DNA of 64,000 bases from assembly GCF_030544485.1 (NCBI RefSeq), contig NZ_CP130610.1, positions 3,782,001 to 3,846,000 on the forward strand, given 5' to 3'. Shown piece by piece: positions 50,610-61,327 of the stretch. The translations under genes and the position numbers were made by a program. The notes beneath the pieces were generated by a model that was given only the letters and a program-made list of their open reading frames with translations, ran no database searches and had not been told where the DNA came from. Numbering within the stretch: the first letter of the stretch is position 1; every line of letters begins with the position of its first letter. Source of the stretch: Halomonas sp. HAL1 (GTDB lineage: Bacteria; Pseudomonadota; Gammaproteobacteria; Pseudomonadales; Halomonadaceae).

Positions 50610-52599
50610 ATCGAGTAGGAAGGGGAGTCACCTCCCCCGTCCTCTCACACCACCGTACGCACGGTTCCGTATACGGCGGTTCATGAAGAACGTTTAAGCC
50701 CTCTTACCGTCTCCAATACCGAGATCAGACCCTGATCGTAAAACCACTTTCTCGGCAGGGCTTGGTTCATGTGCGATGCCCCGGCGTTCCACCAGGGGCC
50801 TCGCCCATTACCCGCCGATTTCCAAGCGCAGGGCGCGTCCAGACCCAGTCCTCGAAGGTTCCGGTGCCGAGTCTGAGGGCGTTTCCATTGCCGCCAGAGC
50901 AGGCCGCGTAAGCGCCGTCGTATCCATTGATCCAGCGCTTCCAGTGGGCGCTTCACATCAACGAGGTCAAAGTAGTTGGCCCAGCCTCGCAGGATGGGCT
51001 TTAACTCTTTGATCACTTGCTGGAGGTGACGCCCCCTACCACGCTTCAGTATCTCACGGACACGCTGCATCATACGCTTCAGGCTGGTCTTGGCTAGCGT
51101 CAGTTTCGACTGCTTGTGCCGAGTAAGACTGTAGCCTAGATAGTCGCGTTTCCATGGCCGATCCACCGCACTTTTCCGGCGATTGACCGTCAGCCGGAGT
51201 GAGCTCTCGAGATACTCACTCAAGCTTTCCATGACACGTTCGCCTGCCCGCCGACTTTTGATATACACCTGCACATCATCGGCGTAGCGGCAGAAGCGGT
51301 GGCCTCGGTGTTCCAACTCCTTGTCCATGTCGTCCAGCAGGATGTTCGCCAGCAGCGGGCTGAGTGGCCCGCCTTGGGGCGTCCCCTGCCTTCTCGGCGT
51401 GGGGAGACCCTGCTGGAACATGCCCGCCTCCAGGTAACGACGGATCAGACGCAGCACGCGCTTGTCGTCAACGCGCCGCGCGACCCGGGCCATCAGCAGG
51501 TCGTGATTCACTCGGTCGAAGAAGGCTTCCAGGTCAAGGTCGACCACCCAACGGTGGCCAGCGGTAACGTGAGCCTTCATGGCCGAGACGGCCTGCTTGG
51601 CACTCCGCCTGGGGCGGTAGCCGTAACTTGACTCAGAGAAGAGCGGGTCGAAGATCGGCATGAGCACCTGGGACAGCGCTTGCTGGATCAGCCGGTCAGT
51701 GACTGTGGGAATGCCGAGTTGCCGTACGCCGCCTTTAGGCTTGGGGATCGTGGCCGCTCGGATTGGGCTGGGGTGATACTCATCGGCCAGCAGCCGCTCA
51801 CGCAGCGTTGGCCAGTACTGCTTTAGGTGGTCGGCTAACTGATGTACCGTCATGCCTTCGACACCTGGTGCCCCTTTGTTGGCCACCACCTTACGGTAAG
51901 CTCGCTCCATGTTCTCCGGGTCAACGACCCGCTCCATGAGCGAGGTTGGCTCCGCTTTCGTCCACGATAGCGACGCCGGGATCGTCTCGACGCTCACCGG
52001 CCGGGACGCGGGGTACTGCCCTTGCCCCTCTGGGTGAGTGACGGTATTAGCGTCGGTTTCTGTCTTCATGATCGAGCATCGAGACGTTATCGCCTACTCG
52101 CGGTTCTTCATGTTCGGCCCTTGGTGCCGTGGTGAACCGGCACTTACTATGGCCTCTGCTGACGTCTGGTGATCCATCCCGTCGCCTCTTGACGCCGGTA
52201 GCACAGTGGCAGACCACCAGACCTCCCAGGGTAAGACGCGCGACCTTCCCGCTTATGCCTGTCGGATCTACGTCATGGCGTTCCGTGCAAGTACCGGGCT
52301 TTGATGATGATGGCCATCTCACCCCGCCATGCCGCCTCGTATCCGCTTCCTGTTCAGCTAGGCGCCCCCGTCGAGCCAGCGTTTTGCCTTAGGCTTCCTT
52401 CAGATTCCACCTCGCGGGAGACACCCTTGCCGTTGGCTAGCACTTCCCCTTGCCGGGCGTGCAGGGGACTTCCACCCCCAAGTCATCCTGCGGCACCACC
52501 CACAGGAATAGCGCCCGTCAAGGCGCTGCGCGCCATGCCTGGCGCACCACCAAAAGAGCCCGGAGCATTCCCCGAGCTTTCTGATTTGCCGCGACGCAC
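50610..52599 (-). mobile_element. Group II intron, intact-looking
   Basis: About 2.0 kb on the minus strand. The 5' end is GTGCGTCGCGG (52599), next to the stop codon of the EthD gene. The RNA 5' domains occupy about 52070-52599; the maturase gene is in domain IV. Domain V is visible as GAACCGCCGTATACGG...CCGTGCGTACGGTGGTG around 50650-50690, followed by a GC-rich domain VI hairpin ending near CTACTCGAT at 50610. The intron is antisense to nothing coding, lying in the gap between two catabolic gene groups. Confidence 0.82.
50681..52069 (-). CDS. ltrA: Group II intron reverse transcriptase/maturase
   Basis: A 462-residue intron-encoded protein with RT domains 0-7 (IPKPKGGVRQLGIPTVTDRLIQ; YRPRRSAKQA; VVDLDLEAFFDRVNHD with D177; TPQGGPLSPLLANI; YADD at 262-265) followed by the maturase/thumb region (RGWANYFDLVDVKRPLEALDQW). 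No HNH endonuclease domain is present, so mobility would rely on nascent DNA at replication forks or on RNA-DNA pairing alone. The catalytic YADD is intact, so it appears active. Confidence 0.94.
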   Translation of the reverse strand: MKTETDANTVTHPEGQGQYPASRPVSVETIPASLSWTKAEPTSLMERVVDPENMERAYRKVVANKGAPGVEGMTVHQLADHLKQYWPTLRERLLADEYHPSPIRAATIPKPKGGVRQLGIPTVTDRLIQQALSQVLMPIFDPLFSESSYGYRPRRSAKQAVSAMKAHVTAGHRWVVDLDLEAFFDRVNHDLLMARVARRVDDKRVLRLIRRYLEAGMFQQGLPTPRRQGTPQGGPLSPLLANILLDDMDKELEHRGHRFCRYADDVQVYIKSRRAGERVMESLSEYLESSLRLTVNRRKSAVDRPWKRDYLGYSLTRHKQSKLTLAKTSLKRMMQRVREILKRGRGRHLQQVIKELKPILRGWANYFDLVDVKRPLEALDQWIRRRLRGLLWRQWKRPQTRHRNLRGLGLDAPCAWKSAGNGRGPWWNAGASHMNQALPRKWFYDQGLISVLETVRGLKRSS

Positions 52600-52601
52600 A
52601 C

Positions 52602-53297
52602 TTAGACAATTTTTCGTGTTTCGACGAAATAGGGAGTGATCGTGTCGAGGAAGACTTTGGCGTGCTCCTGCGTCTTGGCCACAATGTCGCTAGCATAGAG
52701 CTCAGCCGCCTCTTCCTTATTGCGAAACCAGAACTCAACAATTCCGTCCACCGGCACCTCATTATAAGTAGCATTTTCAGTGCGCGAGCCTTGGTGACGA
52801 TCGACTACTAGGTTCTGGCGATAGCCCAACACCTTCGGCCATTGACGAACAAAATTTGCATGATTTACCAACCATTCATGGCGGAACTCTTCGGGGCTAA
52901 TGCCCGGCAAGCGCCTGAGCAGAGTCATACGCTTAACAAACGAGCCCTCTCCCAGGTTCACGGGCACAACCTCGTGCTTCTCGCAGGCAACGAGGCTGAC
53001 ACTGTCGAGGAATTCGATCTCATCAACTAGCGCGGGCGCGAAGGTATCGCCGTTGACGGCTTCCAGCATCGCCTCCATGTCGTCGAAATGAAGCTCTGAA
53101 AAGCCATCCAGGTCCCAATAATCACCGCGTGAATGAGTGATACCGAACTGCTCCTTGTCAACTACCGCATGCTGCCAATAGCCTCTTAGCCCTGGAAAAC
53201 GTGCAGCCATGAGGCCATGCACCAGATGCCAGTGTTCGTTAAACGCCTCGGTTGATAAACCTTTGCGTTTTGTCAACAACCCAAATCGCGTGATCAT
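52602..53297 (-). CDS. Tandem EthD-domain protein
   Basis: A 231-residue protein with two copies of the EthD (dimeric alpha-beta barrel) fold: residues about 1-105 (FGLLTKRKGLSTEAFNEHW, VHG) and 115-225 (RMTLLRRLPGISPEEFRHEW, VNH). Each copy keeps the F-x-x-x-W...H pattern typical of the family. EthD-like proteins are found in degradation pathways of ethers, terpenes and polyketide-like rings, but their reaction is rarely known. Start: AAGGAG six bases before the ATG. The OYE gene ends 28 bases upstream on the same strand, so they form an operon. The group II intron begins directly after its stop codon. Confidence 0.87.
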   Translation of the reverse strand: MITRFGLLTKRKGLSTEAFNEHWHLVHGLMAARFPGLRGYWQHAVVDKEQFGITHSRGDYWDLDGFSELHFDDMEAMLEAVNGDTFAPALVDEIEFLDSVSLVACEKHEVVPVNLGEGSFVKRMTLLRRLPGISPEEFRHEWLVNHANFVRQWPKVLGYRQNLVVDRHQGSRTENATYNEVPVDGIVEFWFRNKEEAAELYASDIVAKTQEHAKVFLDTITPYFVETRKIV

Positions 53298-53325
53298 TGA
53301 CTTCTCCTTCTCATTATCATTGTTA

Positions 53326-54501
53326 TTACTCGGATTCGCTCAGACGACTCAGCACCTTATGCCTCCGGTCAAGCCACTCACGGTGCTGCAACGGCCAAGA
53401 GCTGAAGTCTTCGGGCCCACTCAATACGCGCGTCGCTTCGGCGGGCCAGTAGGGCGTGCGCAACAACTCGCGGCCGAGCGCAACCAGATCCGCCTTGCCG
53501 CTGGCCACGATCTCATTGGCCTGCTCGGGAGTCAGAATGATGCCAACGGCCTGCGTCATAATTCCTGCTCGGCGGCGTACCTCTTCAGCGAAGGGCACCT
53601 GGAAGCCAATGCCGCGCGGCACGTTGCTACGCCGCGTCTCTTCCGTCAGCCCTCCCGAAGAACAATCAATCACGTCAACACCGACCGCCTTCAAGGCAAG
53701 AGCCAGAGCCACGGTATCCTCCATCCCCCAACTACCTTCCGCCCCATCTAGACAGGACAGGCGGGCAAACAAAGGTTTGTCGTCGGGCCATACTTCGCGC
53801 ACTGCTTGTGCCGTCTCGACGGCAAAACGCATCCGGTTTTCCAGCGACCCACCGTATGTGTCGGTTCTCTGGTTCGAGAGAGGTGACAGAAAACTGGCCA
53901 GCAAGTAACCATGACCGAAATGCAGCTCTATTACATCAACGTCCGCCTGGTCGGCCCTTTTGGCCGCTGCCACGAAATCCTCCCGTATCTCTTCAATCTC
54001 ACTTTGCGTCAACATCTCGGGTTCGGACCATTCGCCGCTAGCCGCGATGGCACTTGGCCCCACGCGTCGCCATTGAAGGCCGCTGGCATCGAGCGCCTCA
54101 ATGCTTAGCGCCCTTCCCCCTTCCCATAGCGGCTCTGAAAATGCTTTACGTCCAGCATGAGCTAGTTGGAGGCCGAAGGCCGTATTATTGGCATGGGCAA
54201 AATCGCTCAGCCGTTTCAGCCCCGGCACATGATCGTCGGACCAGATACCTAGGTCCGCCACTCCGACTCTGCTGTCGCTTCTGACGGCTGTGCTTTCGGT
54301 TAGCACTAGCCCTGCACCGCCCAAAGCGAACTTACCATAATGGACGATGTGCCAGTCCTGCACAGCACCGTCCACCGCCGAATGCTGGCACATGGGTGAG
54401 ACGGTCATCCGGTTCTTAAGCTTCAATCCCCTTAGAGATAACGGCTGAAGAAGGGACGGTTGATCCTGGGTCGAGACATCACAAGTATCAAGCACCGACA
54501 T
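53326..54501 (-). CDS. NADH:flavin oxidoreductase, Old Yellow Enzyme family
   Basis: A 391-residue FMN ene-reductase of the YqjM/XenA-like class. Visible residues are C38 in PMCQHS (flavin-tuning cysteine), LAHAGRKA with His115, the substrate-binding pair H194/H197 in ELHFGHGYLL, and RTDTYGGSLENRMRF. It should reduce an activated C=C bond or participate in ring transformations with NAD(P)H. In most relatives the pair lies in HAAHGYL, so the Phe-Gly variant here may change the pocket. Start: GAGGAAACAGT before the ATG. It is upstream of, and probably co-transcribed with, the EthD gene. Confidence 0.92.
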   Translation of the reverse strand: MSVLDTCDVSTQDQPSLLQPLSLRGLKLKNRMTVSPMCQHSAVDGAVQDWHIVHYGKFALGGAGLVLTESTAVRSDSRVGVADLGIWSDDHVPGLKRLSDFAHANNTAFGLQLAHAGRKAFSEPLWEGGRALSIEALDASGLQWRRVGPSAIAASGEWSEPEMLTQSEIEEIREDFVAAAKRADQADVDVIELHFGHGYLLASFLSPLSNQRTDTYGGSLENRMRFAVETAQAVREVWPDDKPLFARLSCLDGAEGSWGMEDTVALALALKAVGVDVIDCSSGGLTEETRRSNVPRGIGFQVPFAEEVRRRAGIMTQAVGIILTPEQANEIVASGKADLVALGRELLRTPYWPAEATRVLSGPEDFSSWPLQHREWLDRRHKVLSRLSESE

Positions 54502-54749
54502 ACTGTTTCCTCATTCACATGGCGAAGATTGTCAGTAATTTACTACCCACATGATTTTACATTAACTAATAAAAACACCATTATCAAATTTTAATGCACG
54601 TATAAATCACAAGCCTGAGTCTTACCAAACCCTGAGCACCAACATGAGGTTGATGAACAGGAATAGAGAGAACCGCCCTGCTTGCGAGATGTCCACTATA
54701 GTGGATAAAGTGGCTATCGAGGCCAACTGGCAGGAAGAGAACTGTAAGA

Positions 54750-56150
54750 GCCCTTTAATTAGCCCACTTGGCCTGATCGCATTACGACACTTTTTTGTCG
54801 GCCTCAAGAATCTCTAGTCGGGGCAGTAACGCTTTCAATGCCTGCAACGTACCCGTCGTGGCAATGTGGGTCAGCACGTGATAGAGGTACGCAGCAGAAC
54901 CCAGTTCATTGACCTGGGCTGTTTCGACTAAAAAGTAGCAGGTAGCGCTGGAGTGAGCACAGCACGAGATATCACCGAACAGTCATGTTTTGCGCTTAAG
55001 GTAACTCTTCCATAACTTAAGTCCTGGGATAATCCTTACCCAGCTGGATAGGGCGCCGGATCTGTTCTAGTTAGCTGGTGTCCGACCGGACGTCCGGGTC
55101 TCCAGGTATACCCGGATGGACCCACTCGCTGCTAAGCACGCAGTGAAAGGCTTTGATCAACCTTTCACTGAAAAGCAGGCCACCTTGTTCCAATTGAGCT
55201 CGGCACCACTTAAAGAAGTCGCAGACCACCGACTACGGTGTGTTCCCGCCGACGGTACTAGCATTTTATCAACGTTCAGTGCCTTCTCCTTAAGGGTCCT
55301 TTCTACCTAGTACAGTGTCGCGAACTGTTGCAGGACCTCTGTCGTCGGCTCCGGCTAATCGTCCAGGGCGTTGACAAAGTAATGGCGGCTATGTACCCAA
55401 CAATAGGCGTGGGTGATGCTTTTCTTTGCCGCCACATAGCTGGCACATCGACGTAACCGTCGCTGATCAGAGTGCTCGTGAACTAGGCGTTCAATACCTA
55501 TTCATAATGGGGGCGCCCACAGCTGTTCGAGTAGGTGCAGACCACCTCGCCGGTATCGACGTATAGCGACTAGAACCAGCTGGCTTTCATCTTGCCTTTT
55601 TGCGGACTTGTCCGGTCCTGGTGACAGACTTCAATGGGCGCTTCGCCAATGGACAGCATCCGACTGCGCAGGACACTGTCAGTTTGGGCATCCACAATGA
55701 CCCGCAACAGATCGTGGCCCGCTTGACCAGATTGGTCAGGATGCTGCGGCTGAAGGTGACACCTGCCTGCTGGATGCGATGATATTGGCGATACAAAGGT
55801 AGGTGGAACTGGAACTTGTGACGTGTATGGATGAAAGGGAGCGGCCCACCAACAGTCCGGTCAGAGGCTGGCATTAGTCAGGCTGTTGAGCGACGCTGGC
55901 GTATTCACCGGCTTCTTGGTTCCTATTTTGCTTCTTGCCGGTACCGTCTTGATAGGCCCGAACCGGGAGTTGTTTACCATCGGCAGGCTTATCGGAGATA
56001 AGGACATTTTCTGTCTGGAACAGCGTGTCTTGTCACTGCAGGCCAGCCACCTGCTTCTCCGATATAGGGCCGAAAAGTTGCTTCTTGGACCAACTCATCT
56101 TTAGAGTTAGCTAACGAATAGCCATAGTCTAGGCCTCCAGCTGCTCCCGC
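54750..56150 (-). pseudogene. IS66-family transposase remnant (first)
   Basis: Fragments of an IS66 TnpC gene on the minus strand: from right to left KFQFHLPLYRQYHRIQQAG and VTFSRSILTNLVKRA (about 55800-55720), a TGP-linked piece (about 55620-55500), and the C-terminal LVETAQVNELGSAAYLYHVL and LLPRLEILEAD near 54930-54800. Frameshifts and stops are frequent. Parts near 55886-56104 are not recognised. Confidence 0.7.
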
Positions 56151-56640
56151 AACAAGACATTTTTCTTTTGGAGGAAGGTGCGCTGGAATGAGAAACTTAA
56201 CCCTTTGAATTCATTGTTCATATGATACCAGAAGTCGGTTAAAAATACCTTCGAAAACGCTTGAGCTGGCGGTATATTTACACTTTCATGCCATTGATCA
56301 GCAACTGCAGATCCTAGAGGATCAGGGCACGCTGACCGGAGGTGGATAACGATACCCCGAATAAACCCCTGCTACCTCAGCATGATCTTCCAGCCCGACC
56401 CAAACTATGGGGACTCGACCATTATTGACGAAAGATTCAGGACACGTGTCTCACTGGCATTCGAAGCTTCATTGGGTGGATCTCGGTCAGCCGCTTTTCC
56501 AATTACAGAATCTGGCATAGTTTATGCCTCCCTACTTACAAAACTGTGGAGAGAACAGGCCGCTATCACGCTACTGACTAGCACGGGTAGCCACTGTCTC
56601 GGGGCCCGGCGCCTTCTCAATCGGGTATCCTAGCGTTGGA
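56151..56640. other. Gap between two IS66 remnants
   Basis: No supported gene. It probably contains further degraded transposon DNA; a weak open frame at 56382-56633 on the plus strand has no recognisable motif. Confidence 0.35.
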
Positions 56641-56644
56641 AAAT

Positions 56645-57430
56645 GTGAGATCACTTAAGGGAGATGTTCACCAGGGTGGCAAGACGCCTTGGAATGAAAG
56701 CTAACCCTTGAACTTGCGGCGTGCATGAATCCAACACCCAACACGAGTGAAGCCATTGGCATGGCGCACCTGGCGTTACCAGCGAAGCCATCAGCTTACA
56801 AGACACCTGAGAAGTCGTCGAGCAGGCACACGGGTATCTCTCTCCAAAGAGACGGATCATACGCAAAGAGCACCGTGCGCTGATTGGGTGGCCCTCCCCG
56901 TGTGACCCACATCCAATTATCCAACTTTGCCGATTTGCCGCTTTCCTTGATTACTTGCAAGCGGACTCATCGGCCTAAAGATAAGCGCTGCTGTTCTGTC
57001 CCCCTTATCAAGTTGGTCAAGGATCCGAAGCTGTTATCCAGGCAAATGATCTAGGTTACCATCTGAGTACGGCTCACTTCATGCCCCGAGCGCTTTAGTA
57101 TGCCCTCCAGCCGGTACAGCGGTAAATCGTCGGCGTACTTGGCGGTGATCAGATATGTAAGCAATGACGTTGAGGCGGTATGTTTGCCGAGCATGGACAC
57201 TGGGCGGGATACGGAATTCATACGCCCGTCGCCGCCTTGCACGAACACGGCCTTTTCCTGCCTGTATTCGAGCATTTTCAGTTGAGCGGGGATCGACTGC
57301 AGCTCTTCGCTCACCTAAGCAAAGAACGTTTTGATATTCAATATGCTCTCGCACCAGCGTGTCGGAGAAGCCGTGCTGACGGCGCTAACGGGAGGCACAA
57401 GGCGGCTCTCCTTTTCATTTGGCTCGGCAG
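56645..57430 (-). pseudogene. IS66-family transposase remnant (second)
   Basis: Minus-strand pieces include a TYLITAKYADDLPLYRLEGILKRSG segment (57200-57080), WVTRGGPPNQRTVLFAYDPS (about 56910-56850) and VGCWIHARRKFKG (about 56740-56700), all IS66 TnpC motifs in the expected order, with several frame changes. It differs in sequence from the remnant at 54750-56150, so it comes from another IS66 member. Confidence 0.72.
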
Positions 57431-58067
57431 TTGATCGCGCAGGGCGTCAATCTTAACATCCTCTTTGGCCTCATTGAGCATTGGATCTGGTGAACCAACT
57501 TCTCGCTGATAGCCACTTACTGCTGGATCTTTTCAGGAGCGGCAACTCTTCTATAATAGCAAGATCTTGCGGCCTCTCTGATCCTGAATTCAAACATTAA
57601 GCACATATATGGTCTCCTCCCGGCTTGCAAGGCCTCAGGCTGAAGAAAGGGACAGGTTGGCTTTCATATATCCGGCCTGTTGTTGAAGCCTGAGGCTTCT
57701 GGCCTTGATGAGACATTCGCGCATACCGTCCTTATCAACACCTCGGCATTGGCTGCCGCTGCACTTATCAGGTTTTCAGTATGCCGGTCTGACCTGTTTT
57801 TCATCGTGCCTGTTGCCTTCGCAACCTAGACATTGAAGCGCTTTACTTCGCCTCGGCAAATTAAAATACGGGTATGTAAAGGATTTTTTATGCTGCGCTG
57901 GCTAGCCTCACGCAGTAATTTTCTCCGCGACTGATGATCACCCAAGCGATTCGAAGTAACTTGTTGGCCAAGGCGACGGTGGCCTTGTTAACACCCCGGT
58001 AATCCCCCCGAAAAATAATCGCGGTGATAAGTGGAATTTTGTACTCTGAACAGACAGGAGATTCCAC

Positions 58068-58334
58068 ATGCGAAAATCACGTTTTACCGACAGCCAGATC
58101 ATGGCGATTCTGAAGCAAGCCGAATCTGGCGTGCCGGTTCCTGAACTTTGCCGCGAGCACGGTATGAGCAGTGCCACGTTTTATAAATGGCGTTCGAAGT
58201 ATGGCGGTATGGACGCGTCCATGATGAAGCGCCTCAAGGACCTGGAAGACGAAAACCGTCGACTCAAGAAGATGTACGCCGAAGAGCGCTTGAAATCCGA
58301 GCTTCGCCAGGAGGCCCTTGAGGGAAAGTGGTAA
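58068..58334 (+). CDS. IS3-family transposase OrfA
   Basis: An 88-residue DNA-binding subunit: helix-turn-helix ([35 protein letters not shown]) followed by a leucine-zipper-like helix ([19 protein letters not shown]) that mediates oligomerisation. Its end overlaps orfB by seven bases in another frame, so OrfB is made either by re-initiation or as a frameshifted OrfAB fusion. Start: ACAGGAGATTCCAC before the ATG. Confidence 0.94.
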   Translation: MRKSRFTDSQIMAILKQAESGVPVPELCREHGMSSATFYKWRSKYGGMDASMMKRLKDLEDENRRLKKMYAEERLKSELRQEALEGKW

Positions 58335-59155
58335 AGCCATCTCAACGCCGAGAGATGGCAAAAAATGCAGTTGATGCCGATCGCTGCAGTGTACGGCTGG
58401 CCTGTGTGGCCTTTGGTATCAGTGAGACCTGTTATCGCTACCGGGCAAAGCTGAGCCATGAGAACGCGGTGATTGCCGACTGGCTGGTGCGTTTAACCCA
58501 TAACCAGCGTAACTGGGGGTTTGGGCTGTGTTACCTGTATCTGCGCAACGTGAAGGGCTTCGGCTGGAACCATAAGCGCATCTACCGGATTTACCGGGAG
58601 CTGGAGCTTAACCTGCGGATCAAGCCCAAGAAGCGACTGGTGCGGAAAAAGCCGGAACCCTTGTCGGTACCGCAGGTTCTGAACGGCTGTTGGTCTATGG
58701 ACTTCATGCACGACCAGTTGGCAGACGGCCGAACGTATCGATTGTTCAACGTGCTCGATGACTACAACCGGGAAGGTCTGATCATCGATGCAGACTTCTC
58801 GCTGCCGGCAGAGCGCGTAATACGCTCTCTCACGCAGTTGATCGAATGGCGCGGCAAGCCAAAAGCCATTCGCTGTGACAACGGCCCGGAATACATCAGC
58901 GGTAAGCTCGTTACCTGGGCAAGGCAGGAAGGCATTGAACTTCGATATATCCAGCCGGGGAATCCGCAGCAGAATGCTTATGTTGAACGCTACAACCGAA
59001 CAGTCCGTTATGATTGGTTGAGCCATTATCTTTTCGACTCGATCGCTGAAGTACAGGATTTTGCCACACGCTGGCTCTGGACGTACAACCACGAGCGACC
59101 GAACATGGCATTGGGTGGGATAACACCGAAACAGAAGGTGGCCATGGCGGCCTAA
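58328..59155 (+). CDS. IS3-family transposase OrfB (integrase core)
   Basis: A 275-residue catalytic subunit. DDE residues are in [20 protein letters not shown] and [12 protein letters not shown]; an HTH_21-type region ([19 protein letters not shown]) precedes them. The frame is intact, so this copy could still transpose. GTG at 58328 is a formal start in the overlap with orfA; production through frameshifting is likely. Remnants of a related OrfB lie at 35598-36021. Confidence 0.94.
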   Translation: MVKPSQRREMAKNAVDADRCSVRLACVAFGISETCYRYRAKLSHENAVIADWLVRLTHNQRNWGFGLCYLYLRNVKGFGWNHKRIYRIYRELELNLRIKPKKRLVRKKPEPLSVPQVLNGCWSMDFMHDQLADGRTYRLFNVLDDYNREGLIIDADFSLPAERVIRSLTQLIEWRGKPKAIRCDNGPEYISGKLVTWARQEGIELRYIQPGNPQQNAYVERYNRTVRYDWLSHYLFDSIAEVQDFATRWLWTYNHERPNMALGGITPKQKVAMAA

Positions 59156-60279
59156 CCAACTCTACTTATCGCTTCGGTTATAAATGGGGGGATTACCCCC
59201 CGAGTAGCCACGAGACGATTGATCCACTGATGAAGAGGGTCGTCTTTTCCTGCCGCACACCTGACAGCAGCCCTGGCACCATGGATAACCAGACCTCGAA
59301 CGTAAGGATCGCCCCGTTTCGTGATGCCCAGTAGTACATTGCGTCCGCCCGTACTGAACTGCTTAGGCACCAACCCCAAGGCGGCCGATGCATCCCGTCC
59401 GCGAACAAACTGCTTGCCATCACCCATCCAGCTTTTCACCGCTTTGCTGACAATGGGGCCAAATCCGGGGATTTTTAGTAACCGTTGGCAGACGGCGTCC
59501 TGCCGAGTGTCGTGCTTCAGTTGATCATTGTACCAAGCCAACTCCTCGTCTACCGCGACCAGTCGTGAATACTGGCGATGCAGCAAGGTTCGCATTCTCT
59601 CGGTCAAATCATTGCGCGTATCATCCAGGATACCGGGTAGTGCTTTTCTCAAGACGCCATTTCCTTGCTTCAGAACCAGGCCATATTCTGCGAGTAGCCC
59701 GCGAACATGGTTGATCAATCGCGTGCGCTCTGCCGACAGATGCCTGCGCATCTGCAAGAAGGTCTGTTCATCTTGATGCTCGATAGTCTTGATGGCCACT
59801 GGCCGGATGGCCCCATGTTGGCTGGCTTCGGCAATCGCCTGCGCATCGTTGTAATCGTTTTTCTGACCGCGTAGGTACCCTTTGACATGTTGAGCCGGTA
59901 GCAGCTGTACACGATGGCCGAAATGTTGAATCTCACGTGCCCAGTAGTGAGAGGATGCACAGGCTTCCATGGCCACCGTACACACGGGTTGCTGAGCCAT
60001 GAAATTCAGAAGTTTGGCTCGAGTGAGTTTGGTTCTTCCTTCACGCTTGCCTTGCGGGCTGAGAGTCACCAGGTAGAAGCTGCTTTTGGCCAGGTCAATG
60101 CCGATTGTCCTATGCTTATTCATGGTCTTCTCCTGCTCATGCAGATAGTGGATGTCACCTCTATCTTGGCGCACTATGACGCCGGTTTGGAGTGGGAGGA
60201 GACCATCTCATCAGTACCTGCGGTCAAGCCTCTTGAGTATTCCCCCTGTAGCACCTGTGCCGATGTTCGATAGCCGCGA

Positions 60280-61150
60280 CGCTTTCTAGGCCGGTCATTT
60301 AACTTATTGACCACTCGTCGCACCTCGGCATTCGCGATCTGTTGTAAGCCCGACCCTTCGGGGAATACTGTCGTATCAAGCGGTTCGTATTTTAGTTGGC
60401 GCCTCGTTTTCCCGAGCAGTAGCCATCACAGAAGTAAACTAACGCGCTAACGGCCTTGGCAACCTCCTCGTGACATGCAAACTCCGAACCGTTGTTCAGC
60501 GTGATGCTCTTCATCGCACCGAGGCTAGAGTAGCCGAATCATGGCCTTCTCGCTCAGTTCTGCTGTTATCTTTGGCAAACGCGCTGTCATTAAATAGCCA
60601 CTGCGGCGCTCCACCAACGTAACTAAGCCCGACTGGTTATGCCCCTTAAGCAAAGTGTCGCCCTCCCGATGGCCGATAATGAGTCGATCATCGACTTCAG
60701 TGGGACGGTGCTCAATACCCACATGGTTGGGATCTTGCTCTTGGCATGAGCACGGTCTTGCTGCGCCGCTTAGGCTGGCGAAGGTACCGCCAGAGACCGC
60801 TTCCGCGCGCCTTGTCATTCCAATTCAAGGCGTAGATCCATTGGTAATTGACACCTATGCCGTTCAAAGGCGCCATGAAACCGCTAATCTGCTCAGGACT
60901 CCACCCCTCACTCAGTTTCTTAGCGACGATTTTGATCATGCTGGGTAGACCGCTTCGTCCACGTCCAGGCGGTACGTCGCCGGTTGTTGCTACGGTGCTG
61001 AGCCAGCTCAGGTTCATAACCGTCAGCGGTCGTGTTACGACACAGTTCGCGGATAATCGTACTGTTATGAATTCCAAGGTCTCTGGCGACCTGTCACTGC
61101 TCATTCCTACCCCAATATAAGAGTGAATCTGGTATCGTTGGGTCTGAGTC
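60280..61150 (-). pseudogene. IS30-family transposase remnant
   Basis: Minus-strand frames give, in family order, LSWLSTVATTGDVPPGRGRSG, KIVAKKLSEGWSPEQISGF and YQWIYALNWND (61030-60840), then DPNHVGIEHRPTEVDDRLIIGHREGDTLLKG, SGLVTLVERRSGYLM and LSEKAMIRLL (60740-60525). The first catalytic Asp region (HREGDT) is present, but there are frameshifts near 60750 and 60525 and the C-terminal third is degraded. Confidence 0.82.
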
Positions 61151-61327
61151 AGCTATCGGTATCCCATGCTCTGCTTCACTTTGGTCGGTAAAGCAGGGGG
61201 GGGTACCGGCGCGGCCCTTCTGCTTCTACCGAGTGGCTCAAAGTGCTGCAGTTATTCTATGAACCCAGGCATACAAGCAATTAAATTAGAACAATAATCA
61301 CATAGGCAACACCGCAACAACATTAAT

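Larger units (their letters stand above)
57998..59197 (+). mobile_element. IS3-family element, complete, inside the IS110 transposase gene
   Basis: Exactly 1200 bases with a perfect 12-base terminal inverted repeat, GGTAATCCCCCC, and a four-base target duplication CCCC (57994-57997 and 59198-59201). Contains overlapping orfA and orfB. Four-base duplication and the OrfA sequence type fit the IS407-like group of the family. Confidence 0.93.
57888..60123 (-). pseudogene. IS110-family transposase, split by IS insertion
   Basis: A 343-residue DEDD transposase if rejoined. The N-terminal RuvC-like part has GIDLAKSSF, VAMEACASSHYW and GQKNDYNDAQAIAEA, the C-terminal Transposase_20 part LLKIPGFGPIVSKAV and GRDASAALGLVPKQ. 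The gene runs from ATG 60123 (after AGCAGGAG) to 59202, is interrupted between ATRG and VNKA, and resumes from 57997 to its stop at 57888 with VNKATVALANKLLRIAWVII. Deleting bases 57998-59201 restores the frame exactly, so the copy died by one recent insertion. Confidence 0.92.
57609..60206 (-). mobile_element. IS110-family (IS1111-group) element, interrupted by an IS3-family element
   Basis: A 13-base perfect inverted repeat, ATGGTCTCCTCCC (57609-57621) and GGGAGGAGACCAT (60194-60206), brackets an IS110-type transposase gene. Subterminal inverted repeats are characteristic of the IS1111 group. Without the 1200-base IS3 insertion and its duplication, the element would be about 1.4 kb, the normal size. 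Confidence 0.82.

Noticed and set aside
56382..56633. An 83-codon frame between the IS66 remnants
   Set aside because: No similarity recognised and it lies in decayed transposon DNA.
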